Shown piece by piece: positions 23,732 through 34,423 of a stretch of 36,282 nucleotides of DNA. This stretch comes from CAZJRB01 sp964547995. GTDB lineage: Bacteria > Planctomycetota > Planctomycetia > Pirellulales > Thermoguttaceae. Where the stretch lies: NCBI GenBank assembly GCA_964547995.1, contig CAZJRB010000077.1, positions 1 to 36,282 of the forward strand. Direction: 5' to 3'. The notes under the pieces were generated by a model. It saw only the letters and a list, made by a program, of their open reading frames with translations. It had not been told where the DNA came from and ran no database searches. Each line of letters opens with the position of its first letter. Positions within the stretch are counted from its first letter, which is position 1. Position numbers and translations under genes: made by a program.

Positions 23732-26700
23732 GTGCGTACCTGGATCTTCTTGCCGATTGCCGGGGTGTTGTGTCACCTCCTCGTATGGTACGGGCCGGTC
23801 GCCGGCCAGGACCGTGACACTACCGCTGCGCCGAAGAAAGGTTCGGAATCGGCAAGGGACGTTCCGCGGTTGGTCGAAGAGGGGCCCAGGTTCTACTACT
23901 TCAAAGACAAGGACGGCAAGTTGGTGTTGGTTCCCGGCATTACTTACCAAGACATTAAGGACGCGCATGATCGGAAAATCGGGGCGATCCAACGGAATCG
24001 GCGGCCGGAACATGTTCTTCAAAGGATGATGATTCACGGCTCGGTCAAGGGCGACCATGCCGAGGTGACGGTCGATCTGGCGGTTCAGCTTCGTGATGAA
24101 GGTTGGGTTCAGGTACCGCTGCACTTCGACCAGGTTGTCCTGCTCGAGATGCACTACAAGGGTCCCGGCGAACAGATCCTCAGCTTCGAACCAAAGGGAG
24201 ACGGGCACGTCACTTGGATTCGCGGCCCGGCCAACGGGCAACACAATCTCACGCTGAAAATGCTCGTCCCGGTTTCCCAGGTGGGGGGCTGCCATCGGCT
24301 GCAACTGTCGCTCCCTCGCGCAACCACGTCCGAGTTGAAACTGCAAGTGCCGGTCGCCAAGGCGGTGGGCAAGATTTCCAAAGGAGCGACGCTGTTGCCG
24401 CCCGCCGAGAGGGGCAAGGATACCGAGTTTCGAGTCCTTGGTTTGGCGGGCAATTTCGAGCTGGCCTGGCACAAGCCGGACGGTCGCGTTGCCAAGGTGC
24501 AAACCGTTCTGGAGGTGGAAGGGACCATATTGACTCGGATCGAGGATCGCGGGATCGAGACGAGCGCGACGCTGAGGGTCGAGAGTTACGGCGCCCCGTT
24601 CGACCGGTTTCAGGTTCGGTTGCCGCCCGGGGCGGAGCTGACTCCCGGCAATCCCTCGGACTACACGCTGGCGCCGATCGAATCGCGGGAGAAAACCACG
24701 CCACCGCAGCGGATCGTAGAAGTCCGTTTGGCGCAGAAGACCTCCGGTCCGGTCGAGGTTCACCTGGCCACACGACGTCTGCGCAACAAGGCGAAACAGA
24801 AAGAGTCTTTTGAATTGGCGGGGTTCGAGGTGGCCGGGGCCGCGCGGCAGTCCGGACATGTCGCCGTCGCCGTCGAGAGCGATGGACAAGTTATTTGGGG
24901 GGACGACATTCGCGGCGTCCGGCAGGTCGACCAGTTGCCGGAGGCACTACGACACAAGGACGTTTATGCCGGCTTCGAATACTTCGTCCAACCCTACTCT
25001 TTGACGGTTGAGCTTGCCCCAAAGAAGACTCCTAACCGCGTTGAGCCGGAATATCTCCTCTTGGTCGACAAGAACCAAGTTCGGTTAAGGGCAAAGCTGA
25101 AGTACACGGTACGTGGCGCGAAGGAGTCTAAATTATACGTGGCGCTGCCGCGGATTGAGGCATTGCCGGACTGGGAACTCGACGAGGTGGGGCCGGAAAA
25201 CCTGGTGACGGTTGCCGGGGTTTCGGTAGATGAAACCAACGAGTTCCGGATGGTGACAATTCCGCTACAGCAACTTTCGGGCGGACAGATCGAAGTGGAG
25301 ATTCAAGCCCATCGGCCGATCGAGGAAGGAACGCGGTCGCTGGTACTCCCCTTGCCTCAACCGAGGGAGTGCTCGCTGGGGGCCGCAACCGTCGTCGTGA
25401 TGCCCGCTGATAACGTGCAGCTTGTACCCAACGGGCAATTGACAAAGGGGTTGATCCGGCAAGGCGTTGCTCCGCAGATGGAACTTCCCAAGCGGCAGCA
25501 GTCTCCCCTGTTCTATCGGGGCGAGACCATGGAAGCGGTTTTTGCCGGCGATTTCGAGATCCTCGCTCAACGTGTCGACGTCGAGGTCAAGAGCCGCGTC
25601 CGCGTCGAGCGGCTGTCCGTTTCGGTGCAGCAGGACCTGGCCTACACGATTGCCCACGAGCCGGTCGATGTGTTGACCATGAACGTACCGCGGAGCATTG
25701 CCGACTTGGGGCAACTAGAGATCCTATACAACGGCAAGCCGATCACGCCGGTGGCGTTGAACGAGAGCGGGGTTTCGAAGCAGAAGCCCGAGCAGGTCCC
25801 GATGCGTATTCTGCTGCCCGAGTCGTGCATCGGTTCGTGCGAAATTTCAGTGCGTTACACGGTGGCAGCAGCGAAACTTCAACCGGGCAATCCGGTAACC
25901 GTGTCGGTTCCTCTGGTGACGCCGCGCGAGGGAACGTTGACCGGCAACGAGGTCCGTGTGACTTCCAGCCGGGATGTTGAGGTGGAGCCTGACGGAGATG
26001 CCTGGGTTGCTTTGGAAAGCAGCGGCGCAGCCAACGACCTGCTGATGAGTTCGGATCAACTTGCCAACCGCATCGATCTAACCGTAAAGCTGGAGAACGT
26101 GGATGACGCGGGGACTACGGTGGTTGAACGGGCATGGATACAGACATGGCTCACGCACTCCGAGCGGCTGGATCGGTCCGTCTTCGTTTTCACCAGCGAC
26201 CGCGACCAGATCGGATTGGTGATTCCGACGGGTGCCGATGTGAATGCAACGCAGGTGCTCCTGGACGGCGTCCCCCTTGCCGCCCGAGTGGACGAGACGG
26301 GCCGGCTGGTTATACCTTTGTCGAACGGTACCGGACCCCGCCGGCGCCGCCTCGAAGTACACACCCGCTTCCCTTCGGAGCCGCGTCGCCCCGGCCGGAT
26401 GTCGATAGAGTTGGCCCATCTCGAACCCGACGTGTGGACCCGCCGCGTCTACTGGCAGCTCGTCTTGCCGAAGAACGAGCACGTAGTAGCGATTCCCGAG
26501 GGTTTTACCGGGGAATTTCGGTGGGCATGGGATGAATACTTCTGGGGGCGTAAGCCGCTGTTGGAACAGCCGCAGTTGGAATCCTGGGTTGGTACTTCCG
26601 CCGAAGCACCCGTTGCCAAGAGCGCCAACCGCTACTTGTTCAGCGGCGTGGGCGAAGTGGAGCAATGCACCTTGCGAACAGCCGGCCGGACGTTCATCGT

Positions 26701-27064
26701 GTTGGGCGCATCGGGAATTGCCCTGGTGGTCGGGTTGCTGTTGATCTACGTTCCCGTATGCCGCCATCCGGGCGCACTATTCGTCTTTGCTATCGTGCTG
26801 TTGGGGTTGGGCATGTTTTACCCCGAGGCGACATTGCTGGCTGCGCAGGCCGCCGGCCTGGGGTTTGCACTGGCTCTGGTGGCATGGTTCCTGCAACGGA
26901 ACGTGGCGCGGCATCGGCACAGAATCGGTTTTTCTGAAAGTCCCAGTTCGATCCTGGCAAGGGAATCCACACAAACCCAATATCAGCATCCGATTGCCTC
27001 CAACCAGCTACCGACGCAAATGGGTCCACTCGCGGTACCGCCGACTTCGGATTCGAACACATGA
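23732..27064 (+). CDS. Giant envelope protein A: signal, beta-rich ectodomain, three C-terminal helices
   Basis: 1110 aa. GTG 23732 is preceded by GGAGGAG (23720-23726) and begins a signal peptide (RTWIFLPIAGVLCHLLVWYG, cleavage near AGQ). The ectodomain to about residue 985 is beta-rich with no catalytic motif I recognise. It opens near residue 53 with FYYFKDKDGKLVLVPGITYQ, then HGSVKGDHAEVTVDLAVQL. Three hydrophobic helices lie at about 987-1009, 1014-1031 and 1034-1055, followed by a short basic, polar tail. Its stop overlaps the next start by ATGA (27061-27064), so synthesis of the two giant proteins is coupled. The order and spacing of segments resembles each half of the next protein. 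Family not recognised; function unknown. Confidence 0.9.
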   Translation: MRTWIFLPIAGVLCHLLVWYGPVAGQDRDTTAAPKKGSESARDVPRLVEEGPRFYYFKDKDGKLVLVPGITYQDIKDAHDRKIGAIQRNRRPEHVLQRMMIHGSVKGDHAEVTVDLAVQLRDEGWVQVPLHFDQVVLLEMHYKGPGEQILSFEPKGDGHVTWIRGPANGQHNLTLKMLVPVSQVGGCHRLQLSLPRATTSELKLQVPVAKAVGKISKGATLLPPAERGKDTEFRVLGLAGNFELAWHKPDGRVAKVQTVLEVEGTILTRIEDRGIETSATLRVESYGAPFDRFQVRLPPGAELTPGNPSDYTLAPIESREKTTPPQRIVEVRLAQKTSGPVEVHLATRRLRNKAKQKESFELAGFEVAGAARQSGHVAVAVESDGQVIWGDDIRGVRQVDQLPEALRHKDVYAGFEYFVQPYSLTVELAPKKTPNRVEPEYLLLVDKNQVRLRAKLKYTVRGAKESKLYVALPRIEALPDWELDEVGPENLVTVAGVSVDETNEFRMVTIPLQQLSGGQIEVEIQAHRPIEEGTRSLVLPLPQPRECSLGAATVVVMPADNVQLVPNGQLTKGLIRQGVAPQMELPKRQQSPLFYRGETMEAVFAGDFEILAQRVDVEVKSRVRVERLSVSVQQDLAYTIAHEPVDVLTMNVPRSIADLGQLEILYNGKPITPVALNESGVSKQKPEQVPMRILLPESCIGSCEISVRYTVAAAKLQPGNPVTVSVPLVTPREGTLTGNEVRVTSSRDVEVEPDGDAWVALESSGAANDLLMSSDQLANRIDLTVKLENVDDAGTTVVERAWIQTWLTHSERLDRSVFVFTSDRDQIGLVIPTGADVNATQVLLDGVPLAARVDETGRLVIPLSNGTGPRRRRLEVHTRFPSEPRRPGRMSIELAHLEPDVWTRRVYWQLVLPKNEHVVAIPEGFTGEFRWAWDEYFWGRKPLLEQPQLESWVGTSAEAPVAKSANRYLFSGVGEVEQCTLRTAGRTFIVLGASGIALVVGLLLIYVPVCRHPGALFVFAIVLLGLGMFYPEATLLAAQAAGLGFALALVAWFLQRNVARHRHRIGFSESPSSILARESTQTQYQHPIASNQLPTQMGPLAVPPTSDSNT

Positions 27065-30000
27065 GCCTTCGTCCAGTTCGCTTTTCACCAATCGTTGCAG
27101 CAACGGTCGTCGTCACACTGCTCGGTGCGGTTGTACGGCAACCGGCCCGCGGCGCCGAGGGACTGTCGGAAAGCGGCGGCAGGGAGGCGGAAACCAAGCC
27201 GGAAGTGCTGCGATATCACCGGGTATACGCACCTGCGGATCGGCACGTCGACTGGCCCGGGATCGACGCCCCGCACATGCCGATGGATGCGGCCGAATTC
27301 GAGCGGCTTGTAAAGCGTCTTCAGGCTTCCGGCTCTAAACCACGGACGCTGGGAACCGCCATCGCGACTTCCGCAGTCTACCGGGCCCGACTCGCCGGGA
27401 CCCGGCTGGCTGACGGTCACGCTGCTTTGGACGTCAAGCATTCGGGCAGTGAAGCGACCATGCTTTTTCTGGATCCGTGCGGATTGGCCATCGGCCGCAC
27501 GCGTTGGCTCGAGCCGGACAAGAAGCCGGTGAAAGCAGTCTTTGGCTTTGGAGGCGACGGCAAGCAGAAAGTCAGGGTGGATCGCTCGGGCCAATTGGAA
27601 TTCGACTGGTCGCTGGCAGGACGCCGCGACGCGGCAGACGTCATTCATTTTCGGTTTGAGCTTCCCCCTTGCCCTGCCACCCGACTCGTTCTCGATTTGC
27701 CGGAAGACCTCGTCCCGGTAACCGATAACGGAATCGTCTTGCGGGCGGAGGAGTTGCCGCCGGAGCGGCGTCCACAAGGTGAACTTCCGAAGGGGTTCCG
27801 GCGCTGGCAGATCGAATTGGGCGGCCGCCGGTCCTTTCGGCTCCGCGTGGTTTCCGCAAGTGCATCCGAGCAGAGTCCCAGGCTGGCCCTGGTACGGCAG
27901 TCGGTTGCGTACGACTTCTCGTTGCGCGGCGTGGAGGTCTTGACCCGGTTGAACGTAGAGGTGCATGGCGAGCCGGTGGAGGAAATCGCTTTGGCCATCG
28001 ACCGCGAACTGCAACTGGTCACCGTCCGGTACGGCGATGCTCCGGTTCCGTGGTCGATCGTGTCGGATACGGACGGCAAAGTCAGGCGGGTGTTGTTGGA
28101 ATTGCCGGAGCCGATCCGCGATACGGGTCGCGTTCTGCGCCTTTCTGCACTGGCCCCGTTGGTGATGGATAAGCCGTGGCAGTTGCCTCGCATTCAACCG
28201 CAGGGGATGTTTTGGCAGGAAGGCAATGCAACGCTGTTGGTTCCTGCGCCGTTGTTGATCAAGCGTCTCGTTCCGAGCGGGTGTTGGCAATCGGGTACGG
28301 GACCGCTGCCCGGTGCGAGGGAAGGGGAATCGGCCCAGTTCCAGTACTTTTCCCCCGATGCGACCATCGGGATTGTGCTTTCGCGCCATCAGGATCTGGT
28401 GCAACTGACCAGCGGCACGGCCATCAGCATTGGCGGCGGCGAGATGACCGCTCGCGTCGTGACGGATTTGCACGTTGCCGATACCCCGCGATTTTCGCTG
28501 CCGGCCGACGTCTCTCCGGGTTGGTTGATCGATTCCGTCGAGTCGCTGCCTGCCGGTATTATGGACGACTGGGCCCCTGACAGGCGGGGAAACCACCGTT
28601 TGACGAAGGCGCTTTCGCCATCGCGTCCGGTGCGATTGTTGGTTACTGCCCGCCGTCTCCTTTCCCCCTTGGGGCGCGAATTGGGAATCGACGATCTCGT
28701 GCCGCTGCGGTTTTGTGCCGACGAAGACCCCGGTTTGCTAAAGCAGCATCGGCGGCTTGTGGCGATCGACGCAGCCGAGCCTTATGAGATCAAGCTGGCA
28801 GGCGCCGAAGAACTCGACCGCATCGACCCCCAGACTCTGGATGCTCCCACTCTGGGTCTTTTTGCCGAGCCGCCGCGAGGGTTGGTGTTTGAAGACAACG
28901 CGAATGCCGCCAAACTGCGAATTACCTTGCAGCCGCAAAGCCCCAGTTACTCGGGAACCGTTCGCGTGGAGGCCGGCGTCGTCGATGGGCAGTTGCGCGA
29001 GAAGTACGCTTTCCATTGTGTTCCCCAATCGGCCCGGGTGGATCGCGTGCTGGTCCACTTCTCGCATCGTCGAGATACACCGCCGCAGTGGACGCTTGGC
29101 GCCGGGGACGGCCGGCAGATTTCCGCCCGGCAGTGGTCGGTTGCCGAACAAGGCAGTGCGCTGCTGCCACCGGAAGGAGAAACGTGGGAACTGACGTTTC
29201 GCTCACGGAGCGTTCCGTTCGAGATTCATGCCGTGCGGCGGTCTCCGTTCGGCGGGGAAGAGGCGATCAGCCTCGCGTCGCTGCCGAAAGCAACCCGCCA
29301 GGAAGGCACGCTGGTTGTCCGCTCGTCGGGAGTACCCGACGTTCGCATCGAGAACCATCGCTTGAAGCCCGTTCCCGCCGAACCGGTTCCGGCGGGACGA
29401 CACCAGACGGCGTTGGCGACGTTCCATTACGATCCTTCTCGCGACATGGCGGCCGCGCCGGACGCAGCCGTCACGATTTTACCGCTTTCCGACGCTCCCA
29501 CCCCGCCGATTTGGGTCTGGGACTGCCAACTCGACTCGCGTTATGACCCTAACGGTCTCGGCCAGCATCTTGCCACGTACCGGTTGCAGAACTCCGGTGT
29601 CGAACAGGTGCAGTTTTCCTTGGCTTCCGGTGTAGCGGGCGAAGATGTGCGCGGCGTTTGGGTCGACGACAAGCCGGTCACCTGGCGACAAGTAGATGGC
29701 AGGGACGGTTCTCTGGCTGTCGATCTCCCGCCGGGAGAGAAGTTTCCCGCGGTTGCGATCCACTTTGTCACGAGGCAAAAGCCGCTGGGAACGACCGGTT
29801 CGCTGCGGCCCCTGTTTCCCGAAACCGGTTTTCCGGTTTTCTCGCGGCATTGGACGGTATGGTTGCCGCCGGGTTACGGTGCATGCGGCTCCGATCCGCG
29901 TTGGCAGCCGTTGTGCGCCCCGCGATGGAGCCTCAGCCGGCGCCTGTTTGGCCCGTTGGGTCAGACGACCCGCCAGGCGCCGTTTGACCCGCTGGGAGTC

Positions 30001-33000
30001 CGCTCGTGGAACCCGGTCGCCGGCAGATCCGACTGGGACAAGGCTGTCCGGCAGGCGGAGTTGCTCTTGAAAGCACTTGGTACGGCGGCCCCCGGCACGA
30101 CCGCCGACGGTAACAGCGGCCTGTGTTGGTCCGAGTTGCTCAGTCACAAGGACGTGCAGTCGCCCGGCGTGAAGGTTCGGGTCGATCGCGAGGCCTTGGC
30201 GCGGCTTGCCCTGTCGCCACAATCGCCGGTCGAACCGGTTCAGGGCAACGATGCCGTGTCGCGTGGCGGCGACTTGCTGCGGAAAACGAAGCTTGCCCTG
30301 TTGGTTCATCCCAACGTTATTCTCTTAACGAGTCAATCGCAAGCCGCGTTGTACCATGCCTGGTTGGTTCCCTTGCAGGATCCGGCGATGTGGCGGGTTT
30401 TGCCCGGCCCCCTTCACGAACAACTGCACCAGGCGGCCGGTGAAACAGGTCGGGGCAAGACGGTTTCTACCGCGTTTGTTTCGGCCACAACCTGGAGCAA
30501 GCAGCCGGCAGTGCCCGGGATCCCGTGGAACAAGACGGGGTTAGCCGGATTGGAGGAAAGCGATCTCCACGGCTGGAGCCGCTACCAATTGGAGGTTTCC
30601 ACGACGGCGCCGGCACGTCTGAAGTATGTCTACGGTGCAACGATGCGTCTGCTCGGTACGATTGTTTTCCTGCTCACGCTGGGCCTGGCGTGGTGGAAGG
30701 CGAACGACCGGCCCGTGCTGTTGGCGTCCCTGGCCGGCGGGTGTGCCCTGTTGACGATGCTGCTTTCCGAAGCGTATGTGCCCGTGGCATCCGGTGCGTT
30801 GCTCGGCATCCTTTTCTGCCTGGTGCTGCGGCTGGTGCGGCGCCGCGGCGAGGTTGCTCCGGGCCGTTCCCGGCCGGAGTGCACGTCGCACGGCGTGGTC
30901 AAGATCACAACACAGTTGGGTATCCTGGCGATTGCCGCATTGGCGATCGGGCTTTTGTGTTCCGCGGCGTTCGGCCAGGAGTCCGCGGTGAGATCCCCTA
31001 CCGGATCCTCACCGTCGTATCACGTCTTCATTCCGATCGGCGACAACAAGCAACCCACGGGTGGCAAAGTCTATCTTCCCATCGAGTTCTACAACCGGTT
31101 GCGCCGTCTTGCAGTAGACGTTGCTGAACAACCGGAAGGGTGGCTCCTCGGCGCGGCGACCTACCACGGCACATTTTCGCGGAAGACGGGTACGGGACGG
31201 TTGGCCCTCGACAAGCTGAAAGCGGGTTTCGATCTGAATGTGTTCAGCCACGGCGCACGCGTGCGGATCCCCTGGCAGCGTGAAGGGGCCAACCTCCTGC
31301 CGGGCAGCGTGACGCTGGATGGGCGGGTGATCCAGCCCGAATGGGATTCGGACAACGGAGTGCTGACGTTCGACGTTCCCCAGCAAGGACAATACCGGTT
31401 GGAACTGTTGCTGCACCCAACGATGCAGACGGCAGAGGGATTGGCCGGGTTCGACATGGCGATTCCGCGGCTGGCCACCTCGCGTCTTGAACTGCTGTTG
31501 CCGCCGGGCGTTCCGAAAATCGAGGTTCCGTCGGCCATGGGCCCGGTTGGCATCAAGGACAATCCCTTGCGGCTGGTGGCCGACTTGGGGTCCAGCGACC
31601 GGCTCACGGTTCGCTGGCCGGTGGGTTCGAAGTTGGGCAGTACCGGGTCGGCCGTCGATGTCGAGGAGCTGCTCTGGCTGAAGATACAACCCGGGTCCGT
31701 CGTCGTGGATGCCAGGTTCAAACTCAAGATCGTCGAAGGGCAGCTCAGCACGCTGCAACTGGCGACCGATCCCCGGTTGCGGCTGCTGCCCCTGGAAGGC
31801 GACAATCCCCCATCGGCCGAAGTCGGTTCCATGCCGGGACAACCGCGCACGATCACCCTCACGTGGCCGCAGCCGCTCTCCGGCGAGGCGGTCGCCCATG
31901 CGAGTTTTCTGTGGACGGGGAAATCGGGAATCGGTAATCTCCGTCTTCCGGAGCTGAGGGTTCTCGACGCCCGCACCACTCGACGCTGGGTCGCCGTCTC
32001 ACTCGATCCCAGGCTCGATCACACCGGGCCCGACGACGATCGCGTCAAGAAGCAGTCCGTGCCCGACTTTCTCGCTCTCTGGGGAGAAACGGACGAACAA
32101 CCCCGTTCCGCGTTCCGCCTTGCGCCGGACGAGGATATCTGGAGCATCGCCACCAGGGCACAGAGGCCGAGGACATCCGTCGAACAGACCATGGCCGTCA
32201 GCTTTGACGAGCGAAGCACGGAGGTCCGCTTTGACGCCGACTTGACGACCGAAGCCGGGCACAACTTCCAACACCGGCTATTGATACCGAGGGAGTTGGG
32301 AGGCTTGCAGGTCGAGCATGTTTCGGTGAGGGAAAACGACGTCGAGCGAGTCGCACGATTTGCACAAGGGAAAGAGGGGGGCGCCACGGCGATAACGGTC
32401 TTTCTTACCGGCCCCGTCACCGGCAGCAGGCAGCTCTCGTTGCGGGGGCGAATTCCCACTCGGCTCGACGCCAAGATACCGATCGTTCCGCTGCAAGTTG
32501 ACCGGGCCGAGCTGCTTTCCTCGAAGGTCGAGCTGTTCCGCCGGCCGGCCGTCTTGGTGACCGTCAACCGCACGAATCGAAAACCTCGATCGAACGACGC
32601 GAACGACGCCGGCAATGCGGACAACGTAGACAACGCGGGCGATACGAACGCCAATCGGCCCGATCCCGAATCGTCTGATCCCGAATCGTCTGATCCCCGG
32701 TGGGGGCGGTTCATCGGGGCCTATCACCGCCGGGGAAAACAACCTCTCAAAATCTCGGTCACCGTTTCACCGAACCGGCCGGACGTGCGGGCCGAGCAAG
32801 TCACCCGGCTCCTGTCGGAGGGCATGCAGTGGAGCGCGGCGGTCGACTTCCGGATCAGCGTGACCGGCGGGCTGGTCGACCAATTCCGGATCGACGCCCC
32901 AAGACGCGTACACGGCCCCTATGGCGTGACGGGGGCGATTCCGGCTTCCGTTCGCGAGATTACCTTGCCCGACAAACGGCGCCAGTTGATTGTGCGCCCG

Positions 33001-34386
33001 GAAAAGGCCATCGACGGCGAGTACCGGTTCACTCTCTCCAGCCCGATCGCGCTTAGCCCCAGCGATCGGCCCTTCGCTCCCGACATCGTGCTCCAGCAGG
33101 TCGACCGCCTGGACCGGCTTCTTGCGCTTCCCTCGGAGGCCCAGGGGCAGCCGATTGCGTGGGAGACCTGGGGACTGAAGCAGGCCGAACTCCCCGAGGG
33201 CCTTGCGATGCGCGCACGCACCGGGTCTGCGACGGTGTACCGGGTCGTTGCGAGATCGTTCCGGGCGGTTGTCCGGCGCGTCGAGACTGCCCGGGCAACC
33301 GCGCACGTCCGCTTGGCCGACGTTCGCCTTGCATGGCGGTCCGACGGGACTTGCTACGGTGTGGCTGCTTTCGATATCGAGCCGGGTAGGTCGTCCGACG
33401 TCTCCGTACACTTGCCGGAGCAGTACGAGCTGGTCGGCGTTTCGGTCGCCGGCGTTCCGGCCGTCCCCGACTTGATCGTGCCGGGCCAGTGGCGAGTGCC
33501 GTTGGGACCCGAGCAATTGCCGCAGCGGATCGAAGTCCTGTTCAAGGGTACGGTTTCGAGGCCGACCAGGGCCGGCCGACACCGGTTCGAAGCGCCGACG
33601 CTCGGCGATATACCCGTCGAGCGAACACTTTGGACGGTCGCCGGACCGCCGCCGTTTAAGCCGGGAAAACCGGTGGAGGCATCCCGGGCATTTCCATGGG
33701 AGCATGAGCTGGCCCGTGTGCAGGATACCGCTGATCGCATCGAGTCGGCGTCACTATTGACGATCGAAAGCCCGGGCGAAACACGCCGCTGGTACAGGCT
33801 TTGGGCAGGGCGGATGGTTGCCGCCCGCGCGAATCTCTCGCGGGAATTGTCGCTCGCAGAGCCCACGAACAAGGCACGCGCGGCCCGGTCCGCTCTCCTC
33901 GCCGCCGACCGGAAACAAGCACAAATCGCCCGGCGGCTGGGGACTTCCGCCGTGCTGACCCAACTGCTCACCAACGCCCCGCTGGCCGACGATCCCGCCG
34001 AACTCTGGCAGCGCTCGCTCGACCGCCCGCTCGAAGTCACCCGGTGTACGTTCGACGGAAAGTCCGATTCCATCACGCTGAGCTACCACCGCACCGAATC
34101 GGCCCGCTCGCAGCCTTGGCTGTCGATGTCGCTGATGATCGTGCTCGTATTCGGGTTGATCGTTTTCGGCCTGCGCCGCGGCACTCTGACCGAATGGTCC
34201 AAGCGATGGCCGGCTGCCATCGGCGTTGCCGTCGGTCTGTTCTGGTGGCTTTGGCTCTCGCCGAGCATCCTCGGTTGGGTGATCGTCCTGGTCAGTTTGA
34301 TCGCCGGCATACTCCCCAGGTGGAAGATGGCGCCCGCACCGCCGCCCGACTCGAGTATTATTCCTATTCAATCGTCCATGGACTAA
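27061..34386 (+). CDS. Giant envelope protein B: two tandem ectodomain-plus-helices units
   Basis: 2441 aa, starting inside the previous stop codon. A signal peptide (FSPIVAATVVVTLLGAVV) is followed by a beta-rich ectodomain from about residue 52, then hydrophobic helices at about 1197-1262. A separate signal-like helix follows at about 1283-1303 (LGILAIAALAIGLLCSAAFG), then a second beta-rich ectodomain from about 1320 and three helices at about 2353-2420. Both halves open with a similar pattern (YHRVYAP...EFERLVKRL and YHVFIPI...EFYNRLRRL), so it looks like two units fused. An Asn/Asp-rich linker near 1840-1880 contains a 15-bp tandem duplication (32662-32691). No enzyme motif seen. The 37-base gap to the ECF sigma gene suggests one operon. 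Function unknown. Confidence 0.9.
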   Translation: MSLRPVRFSPIVAATVVVTLLGAVVRQPARGAEGLSESGGREAETKPEVLRYHRVYAPADRHVDWPGIDAPHMPMDAAEFERLVKRLQASGSKPRTLGTAIATSAVYRARLAGTRLADGHAALDVKHSGSEATMLFLDPCGLAIGRTRWLEPDKKPVKAVFGFGGDGKQKVRVDRSGQLEFDWSLAGRRDAADVIHFRFELPPCPATRLVLDLPEDLVPVTDNGIVLRAEELPPERRPQGELPKGFRRWQIELGGRRSFRLRVVSASASEQSPRLALVRQSVAYDFSLRGVEVLTRLNVEVHGEPVEEIALAIDRELQLVTVRYGDAPVPWSIVSDTDGKVRRVLLELPEPIRDTGRVLRLSALAPLVMDKPWQLPRIQPQGMFWQEGNATLLVPAPLLIKRLVPSGCWQSGTGPLPGAREGESAQFQYFSPDATIGIVLSRHQDLVQLTSGTAISIGGGEMTARVVTDLHVADTPRFSLPADVSPGWLIDSVESLPAGIMDDWAPDRRGNHRLTKALSPSRPVRLLVTARRLLSPLGRELGIDDLVPLRFCADEDPGLLKQHRRLVAIDAAEPYEIKLAGAEELDRIDPQTLDAPTLGLFAEPPRGLVFEDNANAAKLRITLQPQSPSYSGTVRVEAGVVDGQLREKYAFHCVPQSARVDRVLVHFSHRRDTPPQWTLGAGDGRQISARQWSVAEQGSALLPPEGETWELTFRSRSVPFEIHAVRRSPFGGEEAISLASLPKATRQEGTLVVRSSGVPDVRIENHRLKPVPAEPVPAGRHQTALATFHYDPSRDMAAAPDAAVTILPLSDAPTPPIWVWDCQLDSRYDPNGLGQHLATYRLQNSGVEQVQFSLASGVAGEDVRGVWVDDKPVTWRQVDGRDGSLAVDLPPGEKFPAVAIHFVTRQKPLGTTGSLRPLFPETGFPVFSRHWTVWLPPGYGACGSDPRWQPLCAPRWSLSRRLFGPLGQTTRQAPFDPLGVRSWNPVAGRSDWDKAVRQAELLLKALGTAAPGTTADGNSGLCWSELLSHKDVQSPGVKVRVDREALARLALSPQSPVEPVQGNDAVSRGGDLLRKTKLALLVHPNVILLTSQSQAALYHAWLVPLQDPAMWRVLPGPLHEQLHQAAGETGRGKTVSTAFVSATTWSKQPAVPGIPWNKTGLAGLEESDLHGWSRYQLEVSTTAPARLKYVYGATMRLLGTIVFLLTLGLAWWKANDRPVLLASLAGGCALLTMLLSEAYVPVASGALLGILFCLVLRLVRRRGEVAPGRSRPECTSHGVVKITTQLGILAIAALAIGLLCSAAFGQESAVRSPTGSSPSYHVFIPIGDNKQPTGGKVYLPIEFYNRLRRLAVDVAEQPEGWLLGAATYHGTFSRKTGTGRLALDKLKAGFDLNVFSHGARVRIPWQREGANLLPGSVTLDGRVIQPEWDSDNGVLTFDVPQQGQYRLELLLHPTMQTAEGLAGFDMAIPRLATSRLELLLPPGVPKIEVPSAMGPVGIKDNPLRLVADLGSSDRLTVRWPVGSKLGSTGSAVDVEELLWLKIQPGSVVVDARFKLKIVEGQLSTLQLATDPRLRLLPLEGDNPPSAEVGSMPGQPRTITLTWPQPLSGEAVAHASFLWTGKSGIGNLRLPELRVLDARTTRRWVAVSLDPRLDHTGPDDDRVKKQSVPDFLALWGETDEQPRSAFRLAPDEDIWSIATRAQRPRTSVEQTMAVSFDERSTEVRFDADLTTEAGHNFQHRLLIPRELGGLQVEHVSVRENDVERVARFAQGKEGGATAITVFLTGPVTGSRQLSLRGRIPTRLDAKIPIVPLQVDRAELLSSKVELFRRPAVLVTVNRTNRKPRSNDANDAGNADNVDNAGDTNANRPDPESSDPESSDPRWGRFIGAYHRRGKQPLKISVTVSPNRPDVRAEQVTRLLSEGMQWSAAVDFRISVTGGLVDQFRIDAPRRVHGPYGVTGAIPASVREITLPDKRRQLIVRPEKAIDGEYRFTLSSPIALSPSDRPFAPDIVLQQVDRLDRLLALPSEAQGQPIAWETWGLKQAELPEGLAMRARTGSATVYRVVARSFRAVVRRVETARATAHVRLADVRLAWRSDGTCYGVAAFDIEPGRSSDVSVHLPEQYELVGVSVAGVPAVPDLIVPGQWRVPLGPEQLPQRIEVLFKGTVSRPTRAGRHRFEAPTLGDIPVERTLWTVAGPPPFKPGKPVEASRAFPWEHELARVQDTADRIESASLLTIESPGETRRWYRLWAGRMVAARANLSRELSLAEPTNKARAARSALLAADRKQAQIARRLGTSAVLTQLLTNAPLADDPAELWQRSLDRPLEVTRCTFDGKSDSITLSYHRTESARSQPWLSMSLMIVLVFGLIVFGLRRGTLTEWSKRWPAAIGVAVGLFWWLWLSPSILGWVIVLVSLIAGILPRWKMAPAPPPDSSIIPIQSSMD

Positions 34387-34423
34387 TCGAACCCCTTCCA
34401 TACCCGGCCGGTTACTCGTCATC

